A DNA stretch of 64,000 bases from Mustela lutreola (Eukaryota > Chordata > Mammalia > Carnivora > Mustelidae): assembly GCF_030435805.1 (NCBI RefSeq), contig NC_081303.1:73569910-73633909 (forward strand), in the 5' to 3' direction. The notes under the pieces are model-generated. The model was not told the DNA's origin and did not search any database. It was given only the letters and a program-made list of their open reading frames with translations. Made by a program: the position numbers and the translations under genes. Numbering within the stretch: the stretch's first letter is position 1; each line of letters begins with the position of its first letter. Shown in pieces: positions 34,801 through 44,320 of this stretch.

Positions 34801-35850
34801 GCCTGCCCCGCAGACACCAGCGTGTCATCTCCCCGAGTCCTGCCGAGAGCGAGGGCCGGTGCCTGCCCGCTCTGCACTCAGCACACACCCCACCGGCCAC
34901 GGCACGGAGCCCCAGCCCGCCACGCCTCTCCTCCTCCGGGCCCTGCGGCTTCTCGGCTGGGTGCCCGGGAAAGGTGCGCGCGAACGCCCAGCCGGGGCGC
35001 AGGAGCCCCGCCGCCTCCCTCACTTCTTCCCTCCCCAGGCTTCGCGCTGCGCCAGGACCGGGCAGCGAAGAGCGGCCCGAGGCGCAGACGCAGCAGGGGA
35101 GCCGCACGCAGGGTGGCGGCCGGGGCTGTGGGCGCCGGGGCGGACGTGGCCCTCCCGCAGGCGGGGGCAGCCTGCAGAACCGCACGACCAGGTCCCCGAG
35201 TCGACAAGCGCGCTGCCCGGCTCGCGCGGCCGCAGGGGCCCCGCGGACCGCAAGCGGCGGCCGCAGGCACGGGAGGCGGTCCCGGGACCTCCAGGCCCCG
35301 CGCACAGCCCGACCCGACCCGACCCGGCCCGGCCCGGCCCGACCCGACCCCGAGGGGCCGTGCGGGGCTGCCCTCCCCGGACACTCACATCCCCCTGATG
35401 CAGCTCCGGCGCCGCGATCTTCACGGGCTCCGTCCTCTTCTTTGGCTTGGGAAGGCCCAGGGGGGGCCCGGCACCGCCCATGGAGGGGGGCAGGCCGAGG
35501 CCCGGGCCCCGGGGCGAGGGCAGCCCCAGCCCCAGCCCCTCCCCAGCTCCCGCCGCCTCAGCCGGACTCACGCCCGGAGGCGGGGGGAAGCCTCCGAGGC
35601 CGAAGGGCAAGGGCGGCGGAGGCTGGAGCCGGGGGTCCCCGGCGGGCGGGGGCAGCAACAGCGGCGGGGGGAAGGCTGGGGCCAGCATCTGGGGGGGCGG
35701 GGGCAGCAAGGCCGGGCCCTTGGGTGCGGGGAGGGACGCGAACAAGCCCCCCAAGGTGGGCCCGGACGTAGGGGCCGCCGCCTCCTCCTCCTCCGGCTCG
35801 GCCTCATCCGGCTCACTCTCATCGCTGCTGGCGTAAGCAACCAGCGACAT
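13303..35850 (-). CDS. PRCC: Proline-rich protein PRCC (splicing-associated nuclear protein)
   Basis: Seven coding exons on the minus strand, in transcript order: 35850-35389, 25651-25604, 23058-22492, 20162-20067, 17880-17737, 15915-15850 and 13389-13303. Every junction is in phase 0, joining to 489 aa (human 491). The start MSLVAYASSDESEPDEAEP and the end RRQTQAKYGF match human PRCC. Residues 1-154 are acidic, then proline/glycine-rich. Exon 2 encodes an acidic SDSEEDEP patch and KKK. Exon 3 carries the conserved NLTVKETNRLLLPHAFSR and a Thr/Ser/Pro segment. The C-terminal third (FKRLQGKRNRGREE onward) is basic and highly conserved. PRCC is nuclear, interacts with the checkpoint protein MAD2B and co-purifies with spliceosomal proteins; in human it fuses to TFE3 in papillary renal cell carcinoma. 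Intron 1 is 9.7 kb and holds most of the SINEs. Confidence 0.96.
13660..13870 (+). mobile_element. CAN-SINE in PRCC intron 6
   Basis: Full-length forward element with a long A tail. The near-perfect duplication gaatcctggtccgag(gg) at 13644-13659 and 13871-13886 marks a young insertion. It is antisense to PRCC. Confidence 0.96.
13886..13984 (+). mobile_element. Older tRNA-type CAN-SINE
   Basis: Short element: gcacctggccggctgcatc, then the B-box-like gagttcaagccccatatggg and a ttaaaaataaaat tail. It is more diverged than its neighbours. Confidence 0.75.
13985..14180 (+). mobile_element. CAN-SINE in PRCC intron 6
   Basis: Forward element with ggctcagtcggtgaagcgtc, catgatcccagggtcctggg and a TAAATAAAATCTTT tail. 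It directly follows the older element. Confidence 0.9.
14192..14393 (-). mobile_element. CAN-SINE in sense orientation to PRCC
   Basis: Reverse element ending cacccaggcgcccc. The duplication aatataaaat at 14182-14191 and 14394-14403 frames it. This is the only un-nested SINE lying in the sense direction of its host gene. Confidence 0.93.
15254..15456 (+). mobile_element. Older CAN-SINE in PRCC intron 6
   Basis: Forward, diverged element (gcctgggaggctcagtcgg head, tctcaaataagtaaatg tail). Imperfect duplication ccagcctcct at 15244 and ccaacctcct at 15457. Confidence 0.9.
16250..16720 (+). mobile_element. Possible L2 LINE fragment
   Basis: C/T-rich stretch in PRCC intron 5 with cctcaaggacaggaaccata near 16662, similar to the L2 3' region. 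Weak call. Confidence 0.35.
18230..18438 (+). mobile_element. CAN-SINE, first of a tandem pair
   Basis: Forward element with an A-rich tail ending acaaaacaacaaaa, directly abutting a second copy. Antisense to PRCC (intron 4). Confidence 0.95.
18439..18616 (+). mobile_element. CAN-SINE, second of a tandem pair
   Basis: Forward element with a shorter internal region. The pair is framed by aagaattca at 18216-18224 and 18623-18631, so one duplication spans both. Confidence 0.94.
18917..19094 (+). mobile_element. Older CAN-SINE in PRCC intron 4
   Basis: Diverged forward copy: ggtgcctgggggaccccatc head, gactgagtcccaggccgggc, and a ttaaaatgaatt tail. Confidence 0.85.
21373..21546 (+). mobile_element. 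CAN-SINE in PRCC intron 3
   Basis: Forward element (gggcgcctggttgtctcagt head, atgaataaaatctt tail). No clear target-site duplication. Antisense to PRCC. Confidence 0.9.
23378..23540 (-). mobile_element. Carnivore L1 3' end fragment
   Basis: Starts tttttatttaaattcaattt and continues with ctaacacatactg and a cgttaccccatccctg segment. This is the reverse complement of the carnivore L1 3' UTR and tail. Severely 5' truncated. Confidence 0.75.
23954..24118 (+). mobile_element. CAN-SINE in PRCC intron 2
   Basis: Forward element with a short internal deletion near the head (cagccagttacgcggtcatg). The tail grades into GGAA/GGGA repeats. Confidence 0.9.
24115..24150. repeat. GGAA/GGGA simple repeat
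   Basis: Purine repeat grown from the SINE tail: aaggaaggaaggaac followed by agggagggagggagg. Confidence 0.85.
24161..24186. repeat. 8-bp tandem repeat
   Basis: ggtcacca repeated three times, followed by a ccccgt doublet. Confidence 0.85.
26424..26836 (+). mobile_element. Composite CAN-SINE A: outer forward copy
   Basis: A young forward element (24 onward: gggcgcgtgggtggctc) runs to its AAATAAATAAAATCTT tail near 26608. It resumes at 26819-26836 after an inverted SINE. The whole unit is framed by aaaacagtagtcct (26410-26423) and aaaacggtagtcct (26835-26848). It lies in PRCC intron 1. Confidence 0.94.
26610..26818 (-). mobile_element. Composite CAN-SINE A: inner inverted copy
   Basis: A reverse element with the gcgagcacaggcagacagag and tcaaccaactgagccatcc features of a different, older-looking subfamily. 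It sits at the end of the outer tail. aataaataaaatctt occurs on both sides. Confidence 0.93.
27610..28034 (-). mobile_element. Older reverse CAN-SINE, split by a younger one
   Basis: The left piece (aatctttaaaaagatttattt) and the right piece (27846-28034, ending gccacccgggcgcccc) belong to one old copy. The younger insertion at 27637 duplicates aaaaagatttatttggg. Confidence 0.88.
27637..27845 (+). mobile_element. Young CAN-SINE nested in an older copy
   Basis: Full-length forward element with a TACTTGTGATCTCTGTCTGT segment and an A tail, inserted in the T-rich end of the older reverse SINE. Confidence 0.93.
28825..29021 (+). mobile_element. CAN-SINE in PRCC intron 1
   Basis: Forward young-type element. 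Approximate duplication aataaattttaag before and aacaaattttag after. Confidence 0.92.
29366..29752 (+). mobile_element. Composite CAN-SINE B: outer forward copy
   Basis: Young forward element whose tail is interrupted at about 29543 and resumes at 29733 as aataaataaaatctttaa. The unit is framed by the perfect duplication aaaagtcatctcgc (29352-29365 and 29753-29766). Confidence 0.95.
29543..29732 (-). mobile_element. Composite CAN-SINE B: inner inverted copy
   Basis: Reverse element with gcatgagaggcgagaagatc and cagactccccaaggagcc, ending gccacccaagcgccc. The junction with the outer tail is the same as in composite A. Confidence 0.93.
30873..30970 (+). mobile_element. Older tRNA-type CAN-SINE
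   Basis: Forward short element: gcacccggccggctcagtcg head, then gggttgtgagttcaagcccc (B-box) and ctcacttaaagg. Confidence 0.8.
33155..33211. repeat. Interlocked inverted repeats
   Basis: Arm ccgacctctagactg (33155-33169) pairs perfectly with 33190-33204. Arm gcgggcaccga (33177-33187) pairs perfectly with 33201-33211. The second halves overlap by four bases. It lies in PRCC intron 1. Confidence 0.9.
35307..35352. repeat. GACCC/GGCCC pentamer repeat
   Basis: Nine tandem five-base units (gaccc, then ggccc, then gaccc) in PRCC intron 1, about 40 bases from the exon 1 donor. Confidence 0.9.
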
Positions 35851-36430
35851 GGCGCCTCCCGCCTTTGGGGCGCCCTTGCCGGCAGACGAGGCCTACTTGA
35901 GACCGGGGATCCCCGGAGGCCTAGCGGGCCCCGCCACTGGGCGGGGCGGGGCACCGAAAAGCCCGCCTTCTCCGTACTCTGGGGCTAGCCGCGGCAGGAG
36001 CCCATGGCCACGGTAGATTTCCACCGGGTAAGGCTTCCCTCTTCACTTAAGCGCCCAGTCCCGGGCAACTACACACAGCTAATGGCCGCCGAGTCACTCC
36101 GCCGCCTCCTCGCCTCACCAACACGGAAACTACAACTCCCAGAGGACACTTTGGCGACAACTCCATGCTCCGCCGCCGGGAGCTCAGCGCAAGGCACGGC
36201 GGGAGTTAGAGTCCAAAGAAGGATTAAGGGTCGCGCAGAGAGCCAGGAGGGAAACCCGCCTCTGACGCGAGGACTCCTGGGATGAGTAGTTTCTCTGGGC
36301 CATCCCGAGGGAACTACAAGCCCCATCGGTCACCGCGGTAGTCGCGGAGATGGGAAGGAGAGCACTTCGGTACTTGAAGTTCCCTAGGGTAGCCTCTTGG
36401 GCGCTGAGGTTGATGGGAGTTGTAGTGCTG
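35851..36430 (-). promoter_or_regulatory. PRCC: PRCC promoter and 5' UTR with ACTACA-TCCCAG cluster
   Basis: CpG-rich, TATA-less sequence directly upstream of the PRCC start. It holds four ACTACAnnTCCC-like elements, on both strands: 36129-36142, 36277-36290, 36313-36327 and 36414-36426. These match the known ZNF143/THAP11 promoter motif. The PRCC transcription start is probably within about 200 bases of the ATG. Confidence 0.7.
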
Positions 36431-37412
36431 GTAGAAACTGCAAGCGCTGTCGGGAAGGAGAGGGAGTCTGCGAAAGTGGCGGACGGGGACAACCGCTTAA
36501 AGGGGAAGCGATCTGTGAACCAACAGCTGCAGCCCCGAGTCGCCCGAAACCGGGACTTGGAACAAAACACCCCAGTAAGAGCCGGCCCGAAAACGAGTAC
36601 GAGAGTGGGGGATGAGCGAGAGAGAATCGAGACTTCAGACCTAAGGATGCACGTCTGCGGGCTGGACAAGGGGACCCCGGAGTCGGGGTGACTCCCTCGC
36701 CCTGGCCAAGGCGCACGTCCAGGAGGACACCCGGCTCTTCAGCTGGCGCCGGGCCCCTCTGCAGCGGCCGGGGGGAAGGAAGTCGGGCCCGACCCGGAGA
36801 GCAGAGCCGGTGCTTGAGCTCCGTTCCTTCTGCCGCGCGCTTGGGGCGGGTCCGGAGCGTCCCTGAGCCCGTCCCCGTGGGCCTCCCTCCCCGCCCCGGC
36901 GCGCGCCCTCTGCGTCCCGCTGATCCGCCCGTGGCCTGTTGTTGTGGTCGTGCGCCCTTCGCGTCCGTCCCGTCGCGGCTCGTGGAGGCGCCCGCCGTCG
37001 CGTACCTGTGCGCCTGCGGCTTTGTTCCCCTTCTTCGTCTCTCTGCGCCCCTTCCCGGCTGCCCCCGTGACTGCATGTCCTCTGTCGCCAGCTCTGTGCG
37101 AGCCCTTCACAGGCTGACCCGCCTCGGTGCGCGCCACCCCCGGGCTTCCCGAGAGCAGAGGCCCCGGAGCTCGGCCCCTGAAGACCGTCGAGGTTTGGGG
37201 AGGAGGCCAAAGAGGAAGATGGAAAGGCTTCTGCCGGGGGCCGCGAATCTTCCATCAGACGAGATGCGCGATCCCCTCCTCCCACCCTGTCCATGTGTCT
37301 AAAATCTCACTCTGCCTGCATCCCCAACCTCGGATGCCACCTCCTCCAGGAAGCCTCCCCACGGCTGTCTGCTCCCAGCTCTGGATGCGGGAAGCAGTTT
37401 TCCTGCCTACCA

Positions 37413-37560
37413 GTTCTTAAACTTGACTGTGCCTAAGATCCTGGGAAAGCCTCTTAAAAATGCAGATCTCTGAATCCCAGCCCAAGAGATCCCTCCCTAT
37501 TCAGCAGGTGTGCGGAGGAGCCCCGAGGCTGGATTTTTAAGAACAGAACGCGCTCACAGG
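37413..37560. mobile_element. MER5A-like hAT-Charlie DNA transposon remnant
   Basis: Sequence such as cttaaacttgactgtgccta, gcctcttaaaaatgcagatc and a matching ggatttttaagaac near the other end resembles MER5A. Confidence 0.65.
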
Positions 37561-38449
37561 CGCACCAAGGACCTCCCAGTCCTCCCTCGCAGCTGCCATG
37601 CTTCGCACAATGCCGACTTCCAACACCCGCTCTTCAAATCTAAGTTCCGGAGCCTGCTTTCCGGTGACTTTGGGCAGTCACACCTCTGAATCTCAAGTTT
37701 CTTCTTTGAAAAAATGGCTTGAGTATTAAGGGGTCCTGTCTTACTTCTGTAAGACGCACCTGAGGTCCACCTGCAGTGAAATGGTTTAGAACCTAAAAAA
37801 CTGAGGAAGATGACGGTCGCTCTTGTCAGTATGTCTTGCTGCCCCGCAGAGAAGAGAAGCCCCGCACCCTGTCTGAGCTGGGGCCTCTCACGGAGCCCTC
37901 CTAATGATTCGCCTTATTACGTATATACCTGCCCCCAGAAGTTGTTTTCCTGCAACAAGTTAATAATAAAACTTCATAGCAGAGATGGGAAGCAGATTTA
38001 TTTCTCAAGGGGTCTTTTTATACCTTCAGAAATGTGTAGCCTGTCCCTCTATGACGTATCCTGAAGTAGTGATTACAGCAATAAAGTCTTCAGTCACAGT
38101 GAATTGAACAGACAGTTAATTTGGTTCCCTCCTGAAATCCCGCTAAACCGTCAATAAGGGCCCATTTATGGACAAGGCAGTAAAGATCATTCTGAAAAGA
38201 TTTTAGCCCCCAAAGATGGGAGAGGGGGTCACTGGATCCCCGCGGCCAGACTTGGGCAGGGGGAAGCCGGTGGCTGGTGGGGCGTGCCCTGGGGAGCTGA
38301 GAGCCATGCCAGCCCTGGGGAGCGGTGAGAATCCGTCTGATCTGCTGTGGAAGCCTCCAGAGGCTCAGGAGTGCTGCAGCAAGGACCTCTGCAAGTGAAG
38401 AAGGGAAGGGAACAAAAACGAAGACTGGTTAAAAAAAAGAAACAGATCC

Positions 38450-38648
38450 AGGGGCACCTGGGTTTCTCAGTCCTTAGGCGTCTGCCTTCAGCTCCGGTCG
38501 TGATCCCAGAGTCCTGGGATCCATCCCCACATCGGACTCCCTGCCCCGGGGGAGGCCTGCTTCTCCCTCTCCCACTCCCCCAGCTGGTGTTCCCTCTCTC
38601 ACTGTGTCTCTCTCTGTCATGTAAGTAAATAAAATCTTTTTTTAAAAA
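38450..38648 (+). mobile_element. CAN-SINE
   Basis: Forward copy (gggcacctgggtttctcagt head, gtaagtaaataaaatctt tail). Duplication agaaacagatcc before and agaaacagaccc after. Confidence 0.92.
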
Positions 38649-38680
38649 GAGAGAGAAAGAAAGAAAAAAGAAACAGACCC

Positions 38681-38785
38681 GGGGTGCCCGGCTGCTCTGT
38701 CTATGGGGTGTGGGACTCTGGATCTGGGGGTTGAGTTCGAGTCCCGTACCCAGTGCAGAGCTCCCGTACCATAAAATCTTAGTAA
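38681..38785 (+). mobile_element. Older tRNA-type CAN-SINE
   Basis: Diverged short copy: ggggtgcccggctgctctgt head, gttgagttcgagtcccgtac B-box region, cataaaatcttag tail. aaagaaacag occurs on both sides. Confidence 0.75.
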
Positions 38786-39411
38786 AAAGAAACAGCTCCT
38801 ATATCCCCTCCCCCACTCCATGCTGGTGGGAGACTGCCTCTCCCCAACCTGCCAAAAAAATCAAAGTTTTTTTTTTCCCCTTTCCCTTTCCTTCAGGGAC
38901 TGAAAGAGAGGGTTTCGGTTGGGGGGAAACCAGGCACAGGAACAGAGGCACTGCTTGGAAAAGAGAATTAGAGCAGTATGCACAGGGAATATGAAGACCG
39001 TGCCCTATTTCTTCCAGAAGACTGGCCGCCGGGCCTTTGTCCTCCAGGCCAGACACGGGGAAAATCTATTCAGCCTGAGAGCAGAGATCCTGGAGGGAGT
39101 GTGGCTTGAGGGATCCCCCCACCAGCTCTCCAGCCACACAAGCCCACCTGTGAGGCTCCAAGTTAAGCTGCAAGTTCTTGCCCACAGGGAGAAGATGGCC
39201 TTTTGGTCCCTCACTCTTAAACAGGAGCAGCACCAAGGATTACGTGCCGAGGAAAGTCCCCAACAGGAGGGACAGAGACAGAGCCAACAACCGGAAAGAG
39301 AGAAAGTGCAGGCAGAAGAAAACTAAAAGTCCTATCAATCATTTGTCCAGATAGACAAGAGAAAATACTGGATCCGTGAAACAAAACAAAATACCATAAA
39401 AAGTAACATGC

Positions 39412-39548
39412 GGGAGCCCCTGGGTGGCTCAGTCGGTTAAGCATCCGACTCGTGATTTTGGCTCAGGTCATGACCTCAGGGTGCTGAGATGGAGCCCTGC
39501 GTCGGGCTCTACGCTGGGTATGGAGTCTGCTTCAGATTCTCTCCGAAG
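39412..39548 (+). mobile_element. CAN-SINE lacking its 3' tail
   Basis: The head is complete (gagcccctgggtggctcagt) but the element stops after ttcagattctctccgaagg, with no TAAA tail. The flanks still carry aaaagtaacatgc and aaaggtaacatgc. Confidence 0.85.
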
Positions 39549-39559
39549 GAAAGGTAACA

Positions 39560-41090
39560 TGCAGAAAGGAACTCTAAAACAGGTAACATGCAGACAATAT
39601 AATAGAGCTCCTGAGACATAAAAATGTAAAAGCATAAATAAAGTTCTCACTGGGAGCGTTGGATGACACAGGAAAACCAGAGAACATGCCGGAAAGTCCA
39701 ACATCTGCGTAATACGAGTTCCGGAAACAGAACAGAGAGGAAAGCGAGAAATCACAGACGGGAGGAGCTAAGAACGAGGAGTCTTCTTTTTAGGCGACCT
39801 CTATGCCTAACGGGGACTGAACTCACAGCCCTGAGATCTGGAGTCACGTGCTCCACCCACTGAGCCAGCCCCGTGTTTACAGAAAACTCCCCAGACCTGA
39901 AGGATAGGAGTTTTCAGACTGAAAGGTCTACCAGCCGCTCCACATAACGGATAGAAACTGACCGGCACCGTCCCGAAATTTCAGAACACTGGAGACCAAA
40001 AGAAGATCCTACGTTCTTCTGAAGCCAAGACACAGCCGGGTCCGGAAAGAACACCTGCAGACTTCCTAACAGGACACCCTGGAAGCCAACGGCGGGAGCC
40101 AGACCTTCAAGACTGTGCAGGAACAACCCTTCCAGCCTAGAATGCGACAGCCGGACCACCAGTCACGGGGGCGGGGAGCATGAAGACATGTTCACACATG
40201 GGGGGTCTCGAACAATCTCCGTTGTGAGCACCTTTTCTCAGAAAGCTATTAGAGGATCAAAAACCTGGGTTGGGGGGGCATAGTAAATCATGAAAGAGAA
40301 ACACCTAGAATTTAAAATATGGACCGTGCCACACAGAGGGGGTGGGGCCCAGGGAGCAGCGGAGGGAGGTGGGGGTGTGTGTGGCTGGTGTCCCCCTCCT
40401 CCGCGTGGCCAACAGTCTGGTTTGGGACGGAAGGCTGTAGGAGTCGAGTCAGCAAGAATTTCAAATTGATGGTGTATCAGAGGCATCCCAATATTTTGAG
40501 AAGAGTTGGAAATAGTAGATTTGTGGCTAATTTGATGAACGAGAACCTAGAAAAACAAACAAACAAAAACAAAAATAGTTAACAACTTAGGGAAAACAGA
40601 GGGTTAAGCATAAGAGAAGACATAGTCACGGCTCAGATGTCGGCGATATGTGAACACTGTGAAGACAACAGAAATTATCCTGGACTCTACCGGGATGATG
40701 GAAATTTGGGGGACAGGACGAGTCCGTGCAGCCGAGATGGACGGAGGGAAGAGCGAAACATATTCCAGAAGGTTCTGTCAATGGATAATGCCACACCTGG
40801 AGAAATCAAGATGCAGCCGTAACAGCATGTTGCTTAGAAATATGGAATTAAACCACCAAAAATTAGTTAAAGTACTTTGCGTGTTGAATGTTGCTGTCTC
40901 TGGAGAGGGAATATAGAAAACTGCATGCTGGGACCACTGTTTTGGATGAAAACTTCGAGAACCCTGTTTCTCTGAACCCTGTGCATCCGGGACTCGACTC
41001 AGTGCACGGAAGTGGAGTGACCGTAACCCCTGGTTGGCTCTTTATGTCCTTTCGTTGTTGGTCCACACGGGCCCCTCTTCGATTTATCCA
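39560..41090 (+). mobile_element. Old LINE-1-type (L1M/HAL1-like) remnant
   Basis: Phrases such as ccttcaagactgtgcaggaa, ccttccagcctagaatgcga and tttctcagaaagctattaga resemble a mammalian L1M/HAL1-type internal region. It is interrupted by a SINE at 39785. Subfamily and limits are uncertain. Confidence 0.45.
39785..39876 (-). mobile_element. Older tRNA-type CAN-SINE
   Basis: Reverse copy: gactgaactcacagccctga, then cacgtgctccacccactgag and ccagccccg, the complement of the old tRNA-like head. Confidence 0.75.
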
Positions 41091-41101
41091 TTGAAAAGTG
41101 T

Positions 41102-41308
41102 GGGGTCACCTGGGTGGCTCAGTTGTTAAGCGTCTGCCTTTGGCTCAGGTCATGTTCCCAGGGTCCTGAGATCGAGCCCCGCGTTGGGCTCCCTGTTAGC
41201 AGGAAGCCTGCTTCTCCCTCTCCCACTCCCCCCACTTATGTTCCCTCTTGCTGTCGCTCTCTGTCAAATAAATAAATACAATAAAGTACAAAATTAAAAA
41301 AAAAAAAG
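41102..41308 (+). mobile_element. CAN-SINE
   Basis: Forward, moderately diverged copy with head gtcacctgggtggctcagtt and tail tcaaataaataaatacaat. Confidence 0.92.
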
Positions 41309-41309
41309 A

Positions 41310-42139
41310 CAAAAATATGTACGTATGTAATCAGCCCGCACATACTCACCAGCCAGCCGCTCCCGCTGACCCGTGCTATCCCGGGCTCCCCGGCCCCGTC
41401 GCGCTCCCCACTTCCCCCGACACTAGTGTCTACTGTCCTGAAAACTTTCCTGTGTCTATACAGTTTTTCCACATCCATATGTACTCCTGAAAACATACTG
41501 GTCATTCGCAGCTGTTTCTAAATTTAGCAAAAGGGTATCAAGCTATAATGACTCCTTTCTCACTCATAAACCCCTCAGGGTTATCCACGTCGAGCGTTGC
41601 CTGTTATTTTTTCTGTTTTGAAATTCCTTCCCGTGAATATACAATTTATCTATCCTTCCCCCTGCTGACGAGGGTTTGAACCGCTCCTCGGTTTTGTGGC
41701 TAGGAACGAGGCTGTGATGTCCTTTCTCTCTGTCCCCGAGCACACACACACACACAATGGCTTCTCTTGTGTGCCCACTTGGGAGTGGAAATAATGGGTC
41801 ACAGAATATGGGAAAGTCAGACCTTACAACTTGCTGCCAACTGATTTCCAAAGCGACACAGAAGTGACCCCAACCTCCCAGCGCTGGTGTTGCTGTCGGG
41901 CTTGTGAATTTTTGCCTGTGGGACAAGCACATGTGGTCCCCTAGCGTGGTTTTGATTAGAGGTTTGTGCATCACTAATGAGACTATCTTCTCATGTGTAT
42001 GGGCATTATATATATTTCTTTTCTCTTATGTGAAAGTCTTGACCCTGTATTTGCCTGGCTTTCAACTGGGTTGCTGGTCCTTTCCTGATTTTATGTGTTG
42101 TTTGTATAGATAGGCTTGACATTATTGGGTTGGTGGGTT
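41310..42139 (-). mobile_element. Old L1 LINE fragment
   Basis: Antisense sequence of the L1M ORF2-end/3' UTR region: cttgggagtggaaataatgg, ccaactgatttccaaagcga, gcatcactaatgagactatc. It is diverged and has no long open frame. Confidence 0.7.
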
Positions 42140-42154
42140 TGCATGAATATTTTG

Positions 42155-42365
42155 TTATTTATTTAATTTTTTTTTTTAAAGATTTTATTTATTTATTTGA
42201 CAGAGAGAAATTACAAGTAGATGGAGAGGCAGGCAGAGAGAGAGAGAGGGGGAAGCAGGCTTCCTGCTGAGCAGAGAGCCCGATGCGGGACTCGATCCCA
42301 GGACCCTGAGATCATGACCTGAGCCGAAGGCAGCGGCTTAACCCACTGAGCCACCCAGGCGCCCC
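42155..42365 (-). mobile_element. CAN-SINE with perfect duplication
   Basis: Reverse copy ending cacccaggcgcccc. The perfect 15-base duplication tgcatgaatattttg at 42140-42154 and 42366-42380 dates it as young. It inserted in the old L1. Confidence 0.96.
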
Positions 42366-43993
42366 TGCATGAATATTTTGAAAAAACAAATCGACGTACC
42401 AAAAACTAAAGGAGGGAAGGTGAATTTGGAGTGAGAACACTAGAAGCTTCCAAATTGGAACATAAAGTTGGGGCAGAGCCGGGGTGCGACAGCGACCCAA
42501 GGCTGGAGCCCAAGCTATGGACAGCCTCCTGTCGTATTCGTCTCCAGACCTACGCCAGTCCCCCTCGAGCAGACTCACACGGCACCTAACAACGTCCGAG
42601 GAGATGTGTGAGGGCGAAGGAATGAGTCAGTAGGCGAATGAATGAAGCCCCAAGCCACCAACTATGTGGTGGCGGGAATGGCTTTGCAGCACCTCACTGC
42701 CTTCTGTCCCCACAGAGGCCACCATCAGCCACACCGCCATAGGGCCAGGCCTGCCTCCATGCTTGGAAGGGTGCGGTCTCTCTCCGGAGGGAAGAACAGG
42801 GAGTGAACCCAGCAGGGTTCAACCTCATCAGGCCGGGAAGTGACCATGACTCCTCCTCACCCCTCGCCGGCCGGGCTCTCCTCCTCCCCAGGCTTCTGTT
42901 CCTGGTGTCAGTGAGAAGGGAGTCTGCGCGCATAGGATGACAGCTCCAGTGATTCCGTCGCCCCGACCCTGGCCCCAGACCTCCTTCCTTTGAGCCCCAG
43001 GGACTCAGGGGAAAGCAGATTGACCTGCGGTTCGTGGCCGTACAGAGCGGCGGGTTTCATGTCTGACCCTGGGCACCCCTGTCTGTAAGCGGCCAGGTCG
43101 CTGCCTGCACTACCGGTCAGCGAGCTCCAGCGAAGACCGTGGCTGTGACGGGCCTTGTACGTCTTTCATTCTGCAAACTGAAGAGAAAAATGGGGAGAGA
43201 CCCTTCCTGCAGGATGAGCTGAAACGTGGGCTCTCGCGTTCGCTACAGCAGGTGTCACGGGGAGAGAGGGGACACCTAACAGCCCAAGGGCGGGGGCTGG
43301 TTAAGGAACCTGCAGCCCAGCAGCAGGTGGGCACGTGACAGAGCCTCCTGACGAAGCCCAAGCTACACGCAGGCAGCAAGAGAAAGTGCAGGGCCCTGCG
43401 CCGGGGAGGCTGTGATTTCTGGGCACCAAATAGCTCTGCGTTTGCTTGAAAGTCGTATAGAGAGGATATGACTGGAAGATGCGTAAAGGTTGGTCCTATC
43501 TTTGGTCTCTAAGAAGAAAAGTGGGGCAGCTAGGAGAGACAGGGGCCATGGAGACTGCTTTTCTCAAAATCACCTTCCTTATCCCTGAAATCTTGTATCA
43601 TGTGCCCCGTACTAATAACTTACCAAGGAAATTAAACTGAGTTTTAAAAACGGCGATGCAGGCCTCCTGGGGATCTCGAGGTGCTCTGGCCCTTCTCGCT
43701 CTGGAAGGTGCACGGTCTCTCCCCTGAGAGCTACGGAGCTGTCACCACCGCCACACTTGGGGAGAGCGGAGCACCCCATGGCCTCGGCGGCCGCCCTACA
43801 GGGAACACACCCGCAGCAGGGGCCAGGCTGTGTGCTCTCCCCTGACCTGCTGATCCCAGGCCCCCTCCGCTTCCATGCCATTGCCTGAAGAAGCTTCCAG
43901 AAGTTCACGTTTCTCTCCTGTCCCAACCCTTTAATGGCTCCCAGTGTCAACTAATTAAATATAAATTCTAGGCACTCGGGCCCATGCATTAGG

Positions 43994-44199
43994 GTTTTTT
44001 TTTTTTTTTTAAAGATTTTATTTATTTATTTGACAGAGAGAAATCACAAGTAGATGGAGAGGCAGGGAGAGAGAGAGAGAGAGGGAAGCAGGCTCCCTGC
44101 TGAGCAGAGAGCCCAATGCAGGACTCGATCCCAGGACCCGGAGATCATGACCCGAGCCGAAGGCAGCGGCTTAACCCACTGAGCCACCCAGGCGCCCCC
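43994..44199 (-). mobile_element. CAN-SINE
   Basis: Reverse young copy with catgcattagg on both sides (about 43983 and 44199). Confidence 0.95.
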
Positions 44200-44212
44200 A
44201 TGCATTAGGTTT

Positions 44213-44320
44213 TGTTTTGTTTTTAAGTAAGCGCTACACCCAACACGGGGCTTGAACTCTCTACCTTACGATCCAGAGTTACATGCTCTACCCATTGGGC
44301 CAACCAGGTGCCCCCCCCCA
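44213..44320 (-). mobile_element. Older tRNA-type CAN-SINE
   Basis: Reverse copy: cacccaacacggggcttgaa, then ttacatgctctacccattgg and ccaaccaggtgcccc. Confidence 0.8.

Noticed and set aside
35307-35352. Regular spacing of GACCC/GGCCC units, considered as a CRISPR-like or protein-binding array
   Set aside because: It is a five-base microsatellite without spacers, in a mammalian genome.
34711-35988. Plus-strand open frame of 425 codons upstream of PRCC
   Set aside because: It is antisense to PRCC exon 1 and its GC-rich intron. Stops are rare only because of base composition, and it shows no recognisable domain.
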